From positions 46,241-110,240 of the forward strand of contig CAYXHP010000013.1 in NCBI GenBank assembly GCA_964465015.1: a stretch of DNA of 64,000 nucleotides, written 5' to 3'. Under the pieces are notes generated by a model. The model did no database searches. It worked only from the letters and a program-made list of their open reading frames with translations, and was not told where the DNA came from. Numbering within the stretch: position 1 is the stretch's first letter; the number at the start of each line of letters is the position of its first letter. Positions 9,204-17,679 of the stretch are shown one piece after another. The translations under genes and the position numbers were made by a program. The stretch comes from Humimonas sp964465015 (GTDB lineage: Bacteria; Gemmatimonadota; Gemmatimonadetes; Palauibacterales; Palauibacteraceae).

Positions 9204-10253
9204 ATGCTGGTCGTGATGAAGCACGGAGCGAGCCGGGCGGAGATCGACCGGGTCGCCGATATGATCCGGAAGATGGGCTACGAGGCCCAGCCCATCCCCG
9301 GCAAGCAGCGCACGGTCGTCGCCCTCCTGGGCAACGAGGGGCGCGTGGACGACGCGCGCCTGCTGACGCTTCCGGGCGTCCTCCGGGTCCTCCACGTCTC
9401 GCAGCCCTACAAGCAGGTGAGCCGGGAGTGGAAGCCCGAGGACACGGTGTTCGAGCTTTCCAACGGCGTCGAGGTGGGCGGCGAGGACGTGGTGCTCATC
9501 GCCGGGCCGTGCTCGGTCGAGTCGGAGGAGCAGATCCTGGAGACCGCCCGCCGCGTGAGGGCGGCCGGAGCCACGGTCCTGCGCGGAGGGGCGTTCAAGC
9601 CGCGGACCTCGCCCTACTCCTTCCAGGGGCTGGGGAAGGAGGGACTCGAGCTCCTGGCGCTGGCCCGGCGCGAGACCGGCCTCGCCGTGGTGACCGAGGC
9701 GCTGGACGCGGAAGGCGTGCAGCTGGTGGCCGAGTACGGCGACATCATCCAGATCGGCGCCCGCAACATGCAGAACTACGCGCTACTCCGGGAGGCGGGC
9801 CGCGCCGGCAAGCCGATCCTCCTGAAGCGCGGCATGTCGGCCACGATCAAGGAGCTCCTGCTCGCGGCCGAGTACATCCTCCTCGAGGGCGAGACCCGCG
9901 TCATCCTGTGCGAGCGGGGGGTGCGAAGCTTCGACCACCACGCCCGAAACATGCTGGACCTGACGGCCATCCCGAGCGTGAAGGAGCTTTCGCACCTGCC
10001 CATCATCGCGGACCCCGCTCACGGCACAGGCCACCGGACCAAGGTCCCGGCCATGGCCCGCGCCGCGGTGGCGGCCGGGGCGGACGGGATCATGGTCGAG
10101 GTCCATCCGGACCCGGCGTCGGCCCTGTCGGATGGAGCGCAGTCGCTCACCCCCGACGAGTACGACCAGCTGGTCGTCGAGGTCACCGCCATCGCCCGCT
10201 CGATCGGCCGCGGGATCGCGCGCCCCGCCGAATCGGCTGTCATCGCGCGCTGA
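9204..10253 (+). CDS. aroF: 3-deoxy-7-phosphoheptulonate synthase (DAHP synthase, type I beta)
   Basis: This 349-residue enzyme joins phosphoenolpyruvate and erythrose-4-phosphate in the first step of the shikimate pathway. Residues 1-70 form the ferredoxin-like/ACT-like regulatory domain (MLVVMKHGASRAEID). The TIM barrel begins near residue 95 and shows GPCSVES, GAFKPRTSPYSFQGLG, QIGARNMQNY, LLKRGMSATI and the metal-site ADPAHGTGHR. The N-terminal domain is the usual site of feedback control by aromatic amino acids in this subfamily. It sits 111 nt after the MBL hydrolase and 7 nt before a YraN-type gene. Subfamily naming (aroF/aroG) differs between annotations. Confidence 0.95.
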   Translation: MLVVMKHGASRAEIDRVADMIRKMGYEAQPIPGKQRTVVALLGNEGRVDDARLLTLPGVLRVLHVSQPYKQVSREWKPEDTVFELSNGVEVGGEDVVLIAGPCSVESEEQILETARRVRAAGATVLRGGAFKPRTSPYSFQGLGKEGLELLALARRETGLAVVTEALDAEGVQLVAEYGDIIQIGARNMQNYALLREAGRAGKPILLKRGMSATIKELLLAAEYILLEGETRVILCERGVRSFDHHARNMLDLTAIPSVKELSHLPIIADPAHGTGHRTKVPAMARAAVAAGADGIMVEVHPDPASALSDGAQSLTPDEYDQLVVEVTAIARSIGRGIARPAESAVIAR

Positions 10254-10260
10254 CGGCGGC

Positions 10261-10641
10261 GTGACACTGGCCGCCGGGAAGGCGCGGGAGCGCGCGGTCC
10301 GGGGCGAGAGGCTGGCGGCCGAGCACCTCCTTCGCTCGGGTCTCGTGATCCTGGACCGCAACTGGCGCTCCGGGCATCTGGAGATCGATCTCGTGGCCCG
10401 AGAGGACCAGGTCGTCGCCTTCGTCGAGGTGAAGACGCGCGGGCCCGGACCCCAGGCCCCACTGGAGGCGGTCGGGCGCCGCAAGCGGACCCGGGTTCGC
10501 CGGGCGGCCGAAGCGTGGATCCGGGCCCACCCCGGGGTTGGTCGGGAGTTCCGGTTCGACGCCGTGGCCGTCCGCATCGACCCGACGGGCGAGCCGCGGA
10601 TCGAGCACGTCCGGGATGCTTTCCGGGGCGAGGACGCGTGA
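10261..10641 (+). CDS. YraN family (UPF0102) putative endonuclease
   Basis: This 126-residue protein has the YraN core with EIDLVAREDQVVAFVEVKTR, which contains the Asp and Glu-x-Lys pattern of the restriction-endonuclease-like fold, followed by the Arg-rich helix RRKRTRVRRAAEAW. The GTG at 10261 is chosen because it directly precedes the conserved ARERAVRGERLAAEHL helix; the frame runs open to 10132 inside aroF. In many bacteria this family lies near rnhB or among housekeeping genes. Its physiological role is not established. Confidence 0.85.
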   Translation: MTLAAGKARERAVRGERLAAEHLLRSGLVILDRNWRSGHLEIDLVAREDQVVAFVEVKTRGPGPQAPLEAVGRRKRTRVRRAAEAWIRAHPGVGREFRFDAVAVRIDPTGEPRIEHVRDAFRGEDA

Positions 10642-10650
10642 CGAATTCGC

Positions 10651-10679
10651 TTGCGACGCACCGTGCCGACCGGTACGAT
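10651..10679 (+). promoter_or_regulatory. sigma70-type promoter of ffs
   Basis: TTGCGA at 10651-10656 and TACGAT at 10674-10679 are separated by exactly 17 nt. The expected start about 6 nt downstream (10685-10686) falls on the base of the SRP RNA closing stem, so promoter and RNA support each other. Confidence 0.7.
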
Positions 10680-10683
10680 GCAT

Positions 10684-10786
10684 GGCGCCCCAGGCCCGTG
10701 GGACTCGGAACGCGTGAACCCCGTCAGGACCGTGAAGGTAGCAGCGGTAAGCGTGCGAAGGTCGCTACGGTGAGCCTGGGGCGTTC
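10684..10786 (+). ncRNA. ffs: signal recognition particle RNA, small bacterial (4.5S) type
   Basis: The conserved SRP S-domain core GTCAGGACCGTGAAGGTAGC is at 10723-10742, followed by AGCGGTAAG. A terminal stem closes the RNA: CGCCCCAGGC (10686-10695) pairs fully with GCCTGGGGCG (10774-10783), extended by G-U pairs. The size of about 100 nt fits the small eubacterial form without an Alu domain. The position directly upstream of dnaX is common. The apical loop reads GTGAA between ACC and GGT, one base more than the usual GGAA tetraloop. I see no clear Rho-independent terminator before dnaX, so the 3' end may be processed. Confidence 0.92.
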
Positions 10787-10835
10787 TCACGTGCCGAAGC
10801 CACGTCCCGTTCCGCCCATTCTCGACTGAAAGACC

Positions 10836-12605
10836 ATGGCGCGCGCCGCTCTTGCCAGGACCCACAGGCCCCGCCGCTTCGACGAGCTCGTCGGCCAGGA
10901 TGCCGTGGCGCGCACCCAGCGCGCCGCCGTCGAGGGAGACCGGGTGGCCCACGCCTACCTGTTCTGTGGGCCGCGCGGCGTCGGCAAGACCACCGCCGCC
11001 CGGATCCTGGCGATGGCGCTCAACTGCCCCCACCGCGAGGCGGGGGAGCCGTGCGGTGTCTGCGAGTCGTGCGAGCGCATCTGGTCGGGGCGTACGTCCC
11101 TGGACGTGGTCGAGATCGATGCCGCCAGCCATCGCGGCGTGGACGACGCCCGTGATCTGCGCGAGCGCGCCATGTACGCCCCGTCCGAGGAAGACCGCTA
11201 CAAAGTCTACATCGTGGACGAGGCGCACATGCTCACCCGCGAGGCCTGGAACGCGCTCCTCAAGATCTTGGAGGAGCCGCCGCCCCGGGTGATCTTCGCC
11301 TTCGCGACCACCGAGCCGCAGCGCATCCAGCAGACCGCGGCCCCGGTGCTCTCCCGGTGCCAGAGGTTCGACTTTCGCCGCGTCGCGGTCTCGGACATCG
11401 TGGGCCGGCTGCGCACCGTGCTGGACCGCGAGGGAGTCGAAGCCGAGGAGGGCGCACTGGTGCCCATCGCGCGCCGCGCCGAGGGCGGTGTGCGCGACGC
11501 CCTCTCGCTCCTCGACCAGGTCCTCTCGTTCTCGGGGGACCGGATCGACGCGGCCGATGTCCGCAGCATGCTCGGGCTGGTCGACGAGGACCGCTACCTG
11601 GCCTTCTTCGAACTCGCCGCCCGGGGCGACCGCGCGGGGGTGCTCCCGTTCGTGCAGGAGCTCCTGGATGCCGGTTACGACCCGGTCGAGTTCGTGCGGG
11701 GACTGGCCGACGCGCTCCGGATGCTCCTCGCGCTGCGACTGGATGCGGAGGCCGACGTGGAGTTGGCCGGCGATGCGAGGGCGCGCTTCAGGGAGGCGGC
11801 CGTCCGCCTGGAGGAGGTCGACCTCCTGCGGCTCCTGATGGCGGTGGCCGACTTCGAGACGTCGGGACGCTTCCGGCGAAGTGCGCAGCAGAGGATCCAG
11901 CTCGAGGTGCTCCTCCTGCGCCTGGTGTCCATGGACTCGGCCGTGGAGCTGGAGGATCTCCTGCGCGCGGCGGGTGGCGAAGTGCCGCCGTCCGGCCGTC
12001 GGTCCGAAGCGCCGGCGGGAAGCTCGCGGCCCACCGGAGCGTCGGCGTCGGCGGACCCGGGTCGGAAGGTGGGTGGGCGGTCTCCGGCTGGAGCGAAATC
12101 TCGTGCCGCCGGCTCGGTCGGCGCCGAGCGCGACCCTTCGTCGTCCGACCGACCCGGAGCGCCGGTCGCGCGCGAGGAGCGTGGCGATGTGACGGCGGCG
12201 GCCGGCGGCGGCCGCGGCGAGCCGACGGGCGCGAACGGCCTCCAGGAAGCGTGGCGGTCGGCCCTGGCGTCGGTCACCGGGCTCACCGGGATCGGCCTCA
12301 CGCTCAAGGGGACCCGCCTCCTTCGGACCGGAGAAGGGGGCTTCCAGGTAGAGGTGCCGACGGGCCTCGCCGACGACCTGTCCGAATACCTCTCGGACCG
12401 ACATCGCTCGGGGCCCGTCCGGGAGGCCCTCGCGGGAGCCCTGGGGCTCCAGGTCGACGACGTGACGCTCAGCGTTCGCGGCGCCGGACCCGCCCGGCGG
12501 ATGACGGCCGAGTCGGCCCGCCAGCAGCGACTGGAGGAGATGGCGTCGATGGACCCAAGCCTCCGGGAAGCGGTAACAGAACTCGACCTGTCGATCAAGG
12601 AGTGA
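10836..12605 (+). CDS. dnaX: DNA polymerase III subunit tau/gamma
   Basis: This 589-residue clamp-loader ATPase has Walker A GPRGVGKTTA at residues about 45-54, a zinc-binding set of four cysteines ending CGVCESC at about 64-79, Walker B VYIVDEAHML near 125-134 and the sensor region FAFATTEPQRI. Domain III follows to about residue 370. A low-complexity Ala/Gly/Ser/Pro linker leads to a C-terminal domain that would contact DnaB or the polymerase alpha subunit in the tau form. I did not find an A-rich slippage heptamer for a gamma form. ybaB starts 7 nt after the stop, followed by recR, the classic dnaX-ybaB-recR order. Confidence 0.97.
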   Translation: MARAALARTHRPRRFDELVGQDAVARTQRAAVEGDRVAHAYLFCGPRGVGKTTAARILAMALNCPHREAGEPCGVCESCERIWSGRTSLDVVEIDAASHRGVDDARDLRERAMYAPSEEDRYKVYIVDEAHMLTREAWNALLKILEEPPPRVIFAFATTEPQRIQQTAAPVLSRCQRFDFRRVAVSDIVGRLRTVLDREGVEAEEGALVPIARRAEGGVRDALSLLDQVLSFSGDRIDAADVRSMLGLVDEDRYLAFFELAARGDRAGVLPFVQELLDAGYDPVEFVRGLADALRMLLALRLDAEADVELAGDARARFREAAVRLEEVDLLRLLMAVADFETSGRFRRSAQQRIQLEVLLLRLVSMDSAVELEDLLRAAGGEVPPSGRRSEAPAGSSRPTGASASADPGRKVGGRSPAGAKSRAAGSVGAERDPSSSDRPGAPVAREERGDVTAAAGGGRGEPTGANGLQEAWRSALASVTGLTGIGLTLKGTRLLRTGEGGFQVEVPTGLADDLSEYLSDRHRSGPVREALAGALGLQVDDVTLSVRGAGPARRMTAESARQQRLEEMASMDPSLREAVTELDLSIKE

Positions 12606-12612
12606 CACCGCC

Positions 12613-12948
12613 GTGGATTCGATGAAGAACCTCCAACAGCTGTTCCAGATGGGGCAGCAGATGCAGTCGCGCATGAGCGAGCTGCAGAGGCGTCTCGCCA
12701 GCGAGACCGTGACCACCCGGAGCGGAGGTGGCATGGTGGAGGTGACGGCGGACGGGACGGGCGAGGTCAAGGCCATCAAGCTGGACCCCTCGGTGGTCGA
12801 CCCCGGGGACGTGGAGATGCTCGAGGATCTCGTCCTGGCCGCGGTCTCCGAGGTGCAGCGCCGCGCCAAGGAGAAGATGGAGGAGGAGATGCGCCAGGCC
12901 ACGGGAGGACTGGGCATGCCGGGCCTCTCGCAGCTCCTCGGCGGCTGA
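12613..12948 (+). CDS. ybaB: YbaB/EbfC family nucleoid-associated protein
   Basis: This protein of about 111 residues has the YbaB pattern: a Gln/Met-rich N-terminal helix (NLQQLFQMGQQMQSRM), a beta hairpin with GGGMVEVTADGTGEVKAIKLDP, and a terminal amphipathic helix plus Gly/Pro tail. The family forms dimers that bind DNA as nucleoid proteins. The GTG at 12613 and the ATG at 12622 are both possible starts. It sits between dnaX and recR, as in many bacteria. Confidence 0.93.
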   Translation: MDSMKNLQQLFQMGQQMQSRMSELQRRLASETVTTRSGGGMVEVTADGTGEVKAIKLDPSVVDPGDVEMLEDLVLAAVSEVQRRAKEKMEEEMRQATGGLGMPGLSQLLGG

Positions 12949-12982
12949 GCCCGGGTCGGGGCCTCCGCCCACGTAGACGCCC

Positions 12983-13570
12983 ATGTCCGCGATCGAAGAG
13001 TTGATCACCGAGCTGGGACGCCTGCCGGGTGTGGGCCGCAAGACGGCCCGGCGGCTGGCGTACCACCTGCTCAAGACGCCGCCCGTCGAGGCGAGGTCGC
13101 TGGCACGGGCCATCGATCGGGTGGTCGACCAGGTGCACGCCTGCTCCACGTGCGGCAACCTGAGCGATTCGGACCCGTGCGAGCTCTGCTCCGATCCTCG
13201 CAGGGATGCCTCGCTGGTGTGCGTCGTGGAGGAGGCCTCCGACATCCAGGCGATCGAGAAGTCGGGCCACTTCTCCGGCCTCTACCACGTGTTGGGCGGG
13301 CGACTCTCGCCGCTGGACGGGGTCGGGCCCGACGATCTCAACATCGCGTCGCTGCTGGCGCGCCTTCGCAGTGGCGTCGGCGAGGTCATCCTGGCCACCA
13401 ACCCGAGTGTGGAGGGCGAGGCCACGGCCACGTACCTCCACCGTCTGCTCCACGAGCTCGACGATGTGCGGATCACCCGCCTGGCTCGGGGGCTACCCGT
13501 CGGCGGCGATCTCGAGTACGCGGATGGCGTCACGATCGCGGAGGCGTTCACCGGCCGGCGGGACATGTGA
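12983..13570 (+). CDS. recR: recombination mediator RecR
   Basis: This 195-residue protein has all RecR parts: the helix-hairpin-helix LGRLPGVGRKTARRLAYHLL at residues about 11-30, the zinc finger C-STCGNLSDSDP-CELC at about 54-69, and a Toprim domain beginning LVCVVEEASDIQAIE with ATNPSVEGEATA near residue 140. RecR works with RecF and RecO to load RecA onto gapped DNA. The terminal GLPVGGDLEYADGVTI motif is intact. A small membrane protein follows 13 nt downstream. Confidence 0.97.
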   Translation: MSAIEELITELGRLPGVGRKTARRLAYHLLKTPPVEARSLARAIDRVVDQVHACSTCGNLSDSDPCELCSDPRRDASLVCVVEEASDIQAIEKSGHFSGLYHVLGGRLSPLDGVGPDDLNIASLLARLRSGVGEVILATNPSVEGEATATYLHRLLHELDDVRITRLARGLPVGGDLEYADGVTIAEAFTGRRDM

Positions 13571-13583
13571 CGAGGAGAACCGG

Positions 13584-13928
13584 ATGCCGACCTTGATCTC
13601 GTTCGAAGACAGAGAAGACCGGGCGTGGCGGATCGTCAGGATCGCCGGACTGGCGCTCCTCGGTGCTGGAGCGGCGGCCGCGCTGGCAGCCTGGCTGGCC
13701 CGCGACCAGATGGTCCGACACCGCAACGACCTGTTCAGCCCCCATCCGCTCCGCCGGCTGGCGGCGCTGGGATACCTCAAGGCGCATCCGGATGTCGACA
13801 ACGTTCTACTGCTGAGGGACTTTCTCGCCTGGGAAGAGCGGCCGTTGCTGCGGCGCAGGGCGTCCGGCATCCTGGAGTCCATGGAGGAGGACCTGGTGAC
13901 CGCCGCCGAGTCGGCGCGGGGCGCCTGA
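13584..13928 (+). CDS. small single-pass membrane protein, unknown function
   Basis: This 114-residue protein has an ATG 13 nt after the recR stop with GAGGAG upstream. It has a short charged N-terminus, one membrane helix (IAGLALLGAGAAAALAAWLA) at about residues 20-39, and an acidic C-terminal helical region with HPLRRLAALGYLKAHPDVDNV that resembles a single HEAT-like pair. The location suggests it is cotranscribed with recR and pgsA. I do not recognise a named family. Confidence 0.6.
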   Translation: MPTLISFEDREDRAWRIVRIAGLALLGAGAAAALAAWLARDQMVRHRNDLFSPHPLRRLAALGYLKAHPDVDNVLLLRDFLAWEERPLLRRRASGILESMEEDLVTAAESARGA

Positions 13929-14020
13929 GTAGCGCCGGACCGGATGCGTCCCGGCCGCGTCCCGGGCGCCGCCGGCCCCGGCGCGCAGCCTCGATTCGGT
14001 CCTGCGGACGCGGGTGAGTC

Positions 14021-14644
14021 GTGATCTGGAACCTGCCAAACGCCATCACCACCCTGCGGCTGGCGCTCGCGCCCGTGCTGGCCTGGCTCCTGCTGGAGCC
14101 GAGCGCCACGGCGCGCGCCTGCGGGTGCGGCGTGTTCCTTCTCGCCGCCCTCTCGGACCTGTGGGACGGCTATCTGGCGCGGCGCCGCCAGGAGATCACC
14201 GATTATGGCCGGCTGGTGGACCCGGTGGCTGACAAGCTCCTCCTCGCGGCCGCGCTGGTGCCGCTCTACTTGCTGGGGCGCGGACGCTCCGCCCTGGCCG
14301 GCATCCCGGTTTACGACGCCGTGCCCCTCTGGGCGGTGCTTGTGATCCTGGGCCGCGAGGCGTTGATCACGGTCTTGAGATCGGTGGCGGCTCGACGCGG
14401 CCGGGTGGTTTCCGCCATGCGATCGGGGAAGTACAAGGCTTTCGTCCAGAACCTGTTCCTGGGCGGAGGCCTGCTGTGGGTGACCCTGCGCACGGCGGAG
14501 ATCGGGCCCAACCGGCCCGGCATGGTCTTCGTCGGCTGGTTCACGGCCGTGACGCTCTCGGGCGCCGTGCTGCTCACGCTGGGCTCACTGGTGGAATACC
14601 TGGCCGCCTTCGCCCGGGTTCTCGAGAGGCGCAGGGCCTCGTGA
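14021..14644 (+). CDS. pgsA: CDP-diacylglycerol-glycerol-3-phosphate 3-phosphatidyltransferase
   Basis: This 207-residue integral membrane enzyme starts with the typical NLPNAITTLRLALAP. It carries the CDP-alcohol phosphatidyltransferase motif, seen as SDLWDGYLARRRQ followed by G, D and D at the correct spacing (YGRLVDPVADK). It makes phosphatidylglycerolphosphate, the precursor of phosphatidylglycerol and cardiolipin; a cardiolipin synthase is encoded at 40059-41522. About five membrane helices are visible. The GTG start is chosen by the conserved N-terminus. Its stop overlaps the cinA GTG. Confidence 0.92.
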   Translation: MIWNLPNAITTLRLALAPVLAWLLLEPSATARACGCGVFLLAALSDLWDGYLARRRQEITDYGRLVDPVADKLLLAAALVPLYLLGRGRSALAGIPVYDAVPLWAVLVILGREALITVLRSVAARRGRVVSAMRSGKYKAFVQNLFLGGGLLWVTLRTAEIGPNRPGMVFVGWFTAVTLSGAVLLTLGSLVEYLAAFARVLERRRAS

Positions 14645-15909
14645 GCAGACCGGCCACCGGACGCGGGCCGACCGGCCGCGTCCTGGTGCTGGTCGTCGGC
14701 GACGAGGTGCTGGACGGTTCGGTTCGGGACCGGAACGGATCGCGGATCGCCGCCGAGGTGAAGGCCCGGGGCGGAAACGTGACTCGCCTCCTCGCGGTCG
14801 GAGACGATCCCGCCTCCATCGCCGCGGCCGTCACCGAAGGACTTCGCGAGGGCGGAGTGATCGTGAGCGGTGGCATCGGCCCGACCGGGGACGATGTGAC
14901 CCGCGAGGCGGTGGCCGCGGCGCTGGAGCGGGAGCTGGAGACCGAGGCCGGCTGGGCCGGCCGCCTCACATCCCGCTTTCCCGCCGCCGCTCGACTGCCT
15001 GGTATGGAGCGCCAGTCGCGTATCCCGCGCGGCGCACGACCGGTGGACAACCCGTCGGGCACGGCCCTCGGGTTCGCCGCCGAGACTCCCGACGGGGGCT
15101 GGGTGCTCGTCCTCCCGGGCGTGCCCGGTGAGGTCGAGGCCATGCTGTCGGAAGCGGCCGGGGCCTTCCTGGACGAGCGGCTGTCGAGCGTGGCCGGACC
15201 GGTCGTTCGGGTGGCCACGGCGGGCGTGCCGGAGTCGGTGGTGGCCGCCCGGATCGAGGGGCTCCCGGAGCTCCGGGGTCTGCGGGTCGCGAGCTATCCC
15301 CACCGTGGGACCGTGGACCTGCTGCTGCGGCCCCCGGCCGATGAAGGCCATTCGGAGGCGGGGCTGCGGAGGCTCGAGGCGGCCGCCGCCGCGCTACGCG
15401 GCCTCTTCGGCGCCGACGTGTTCGAGGTCGGCCGGCGCGGCCTGGCCGAGGTGGTGCTGGAGGAGCTCCGTCGCCGCGGCGCCACTCTCTCGGTGGCCGA
15501 GAGCTGCACGGGCGGCGGCCTGGGCCGGGAGATCACCAGCGTGCCCGGCTCCTCGGACGTGTTCTGGGGCGGCGTGATCGCCTACGCGAACGAGGCCAAG
15601 CGGGGCCTGCTCGGCGTGCCCGACCCGGTGCTCGAGGGCGAGGGGGCGGTCTCGGAAGCGGCCGCGCGTGCCATGGCGCGGGGGATGCGGGATCGTTCCG
15701 GGACGGACTGGGCCATCGCCATCACCGGCATCGCCGGACCCGGCGGGGGTACTCTCGAGAAACCGGTGGGCACGGTATGGATCGCGGTGAACGGCGAGCG
15801 CGAAGCCGTGCGTGGCTACCGGCTGCCGGGCTCGCGCGACGATGTTCGACGTCGGAGCATCGCGGCGGCGCTCGACCTGCTGCGCCGACTTGTGCTGTTC
15901 CCAGAGTGA
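14641..15909 (+). CDS. cinA: CinA family protein, MoCF-like domain plus NMN amidohydrolase domain
   Basis: This 422-residue protein has an N-terminal molybdopterin-binding-like (COG1058) domain with VVGDEVLDGSVRDRN and SGGIGPTGDDVTREA, and a C-terminal PncC-type nicotinamide nucleotide amidase domain with LSVAESCTGGGLGREIT and ITGIAGPGGGTLEKPVGTV. Family members recycle NMN and may cleave ADP-ribose; in some species cinA is competence-linked. I set the start at the GTG overlapping the pgsA stop (GTGA); the frame is open further upstream inside pgsA. The pgsA-cinA order is common in bacteria. Confidence 0.93.
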   Translation: MSRPATGRGPTGRVLVLVVGDEVLDGSVRDRNGSRIAAEVKARGGNVTRLLAVGDDPASIAAAVTEGLREGGVIVSGGIGPTGDDVTREAVAAALERELETEAGWAGRLTSRFPAAARLPGMERQSRIPRGARPVDNPSGTALGFAAETPDGGWVLVLPGVPGEVEAMLSEAAGAFLDERLSSVAGPVVRVATAGVPESVVAARIEGLPELRGLRVASYPHRGTVDLLLRPPADEGHSEAGLRRLEAAAAALRGLFGADVFEVGRRGLAEVVLEELRRRGATLSVAESCTGGGLGREITSVPGSSDVFWGGVIAYANEAKRGLLGVPDPVLEGEGAVSEAAARAMARGMRDRSGTDWAIAITGIAGPGGGTLEKPVGTVWIAVNGEREAVRGYRLPGSRDDVRRRSIAAALDLLRRLVLFPE

Positions 15910-15946
15910 GGCCGACATTCAACCGGAACTCGACACGGACGTGGAG

Positions 15947-16564
15947 ATGATGGACAGCGACGACCAGCGGTCCGATGCAGAAGCGGTCGCCGAGGCCGAG
16001 CAGGAGGGCGGAGAGCGCGCCGAGGACGCCCGGGAGGCTCCGGACGCGAGCCAGAAGCTCTCCGACGAGATCCGTGAGGAGCTGGACGAGCTCGAGCGGC
16101 TCAGGGAGCGCCACCTCCGCCTCGCGGCCGAGTACGACAACTACCGCAAGCGCACCCGCCGGGAGCTCACGGAGGCCGCCCGGCGCGCGCAGGGGGATCT
16201 CATGGCCCGCCTGCTGGACGCGCTCGACGACCTCGAGCGAGTCATGAGCACCCCGGCCGAGGCGACCACCGTGGAGGCGCTCCACGAGGGTGTGGAGCTC
16301 GTGCAGCGCAAGCTCCACAAGGAGCTGGCGGACGCCGGGCTCGAGCGCATCGAAGCGGAGGGCGAGCGGTTCGACCCACGCCTGCACGATGCGCTCATGA
16401 CGTTGCCCGTCGAGGATCCCGAGCTGGACGAGACCGTCGGGCGGGTGCTCTCCACGGGCTACCGGCTCGGGGATCGAGTCCTGCGTCCGGCGCGCGTCCA
16501 GGTCCTGCAGTACCGCCCGGGTGGCACCGGCGAGCGGCCGGAGGACGGCGACGGAGCGCCTTGA
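15947..16564 (+). CDS. grpE: nucleotide exchange factor GrpE
   Basis: This protein of about 205 residues has an acidic N-terminal region, a long coiled coil (EELDELERLRERHLRLAAEY) leading into the conserved DNYRKRTRRE, and a C-terminal beta domain with GERFDPRLHDALMT and a GYRLGDRVLRPARVQV motif. GrpE drives ADP release from DnaK. The start is uncertain: ATG codons at 15947 and 15950 follow a GGAG, and upstream codons overlap the cinA 3' end. The stop overlaps the dnaJ ATG as TGATG. No dnaK or hrcA lies in the window. Confidence 0.93.
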   Translation: MMDSDDQRSDAEAVAEAEQEGGERAEDAREAPDASQKLSDEIREELDELERLRERHLRLAAEYDNYRKRTRRELTEAARRAQGDLMARLLDALDDLERVMSTPAEATTVEALHEGVELVQRKLHKELADAGLERIEAEGERFDPRLHDALMTLPVEDPELDETVGRVLSTGYRLGDRVLRPARVQVLQYRPGGTGERPEDGDGAP

Positions 16565-17679
16565 TGGCGACCCGGACCAAGGACTACTACGCCGCCCTCG
16601 GGGTGGCCGAGGACGCTTCGCCGGACGACATCAAGAAGGCCTACCGGAAGCTCGCGAAGAAGCACCACCCGGACGCCAATCCCGACGACCCGGGGGCCGC
16701 GGACCGCTTCAAGGAGATCAGCGAGGCGTATCGGGTCCTCTCGGACGCGGAGCAGCGGAAGCGCTACGACCAGCTCCGCCGGTACGGCGGGACCGGTCCG
16801 TTCACGGGACACCGGCCCGGCCCGCGCCCCGGCCCGGGAGGCGGAGGGGTCCGGTTCGAAGATCTGGGAGATTCCGGCCTGGGCGGCATCGGGGACTTCT
16901 TCAGCTCCATCTTCGACTTCGGGCGCCGCGCCACCGGCGGCCGCGAGCGACAGTCGCGACGGGGCCGGAACGTCGAGCTGGACGTCGAGGTCCCCTTGCG
17001 GGTCGCCGCCCGCGGCGGTCGGGTGCGCATCACCGTGCCGATCCGCGAAGAGTGCGCCGCGTGCGATGGCACCGGCGTCGCACCCGGCGCCAAGCTGGAG
17101 ACCTGCACGCGATGCGAGGGTCGGGGCACGATCGCGTTCGAGCAGGGAGGCTTCTCGGTCAACCGGCCCTGTCCGCAATGCATGGGGAGGGGCGAGATCC
17201 CGACCCAGGCATGCAGCGTGTGCGGCGGTCAGGGCGAAGTGCGCACCACCCGGAAGCTCAGCGTCAAGATTCCGCCCGGGGTGGAGGACGGGGCGCGCAT
17301 TCGCGTCCCGGGGCAGGGCGAGCGGGGCCCCGGCGGCGGTCCCCAGGGCGACCTCATCATCCGGGTCGCGGTCCAGAGGGACTCCTTCTTCACCCGGGAG
17401 GGCCGCGACCTGGTGTGCGAGGTGCCGATCAACCTGGCCCAGGCGCTGCTCGGTTCTCGCGTCCGCGTCCGAACCGTCGACCACAAGAAGGTCGTGCTCC
17501 GGATACCGGCCGGCACCCAGAGCGGGACCGTGTTCCGTATCCGGGGCCAGGGCGTGGGCCCCGACGGAGACCGGGGTGACCAGCTGGTGCGGGTCGAGAT
17601 CCGAGTGCCCGAGGAGCTCGGCGAACGGGGCCAGGACCTGGCCCGGAAGCTGGCCGCGGAGGAAGGCCTCCGCTACTGA
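16564..17679 (+). CDS. dnaJ: chaperone DnaJ, type I
   Basis: This 371-residue co-chaperone has a J domain with the HPD motif in KKHHPDANPDD, a Gly/Phe-rich segment with GIGDFFSSIFDFG, and all four zinc repeats: CAACDGTG, CTRCEGRG, CPQCMGRG and CSVCGGQG. Two C-terminal substrate-binding domains and a dimer tail follow. It stimulates DnaK ATPase and binds unfolded proteins. I chose the ATG overlapping the grpE stop rather than the TTG one codon earlier. The last 7 nt overlap the 3' end of the convergent mnmA. Confidence 0.97.
   Translation: MATRTKDYYAALGVAEDASPDDIKKAYRKLAKKHHPDANPDDPGAADRFKEISEAYRVLSDAEQRKRYDQLRRYGGTGPFTGHRPGPRPGPGGGGVRFEDLGDSGLGGIGDFFSSIFDFGRRATGGRERQSRRGRNVELDVEVPLRVAARGGRVRITVPIREECAACDGTGVAPGAKLETCTRCEGRGTIAFEQGGFSVNRPCPQCMGRGEIPTQACSVCGGQGEVRTTRKLSVKIPPGVEDGARIRVPGQGERGPGGGPQGDLIIRVAVQRDSFFTREGRDLVCEVPINLAQALLGSRVRVRTVDHKKVVLRIPAGTQSGTVFRIRGQGVGPDGDRGDQLVRVEIRVPEELGERGQDLARKLAAEEGLRY

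Noticed and set aside
10836..12605. A programmed frameshift in dnaX to make a gamma form
   Set aside because: No A-rich slippage heptamer is visible; the gene is GC-rich throughout and reads as one full-length protein.
9783..12917. A 1044-codon open frame on the minus strand opposite aroF, ffs and dnaX
   Set aside because: It runs through the SRP RNA and two certain genes on the other strand; composition is antisense-like.
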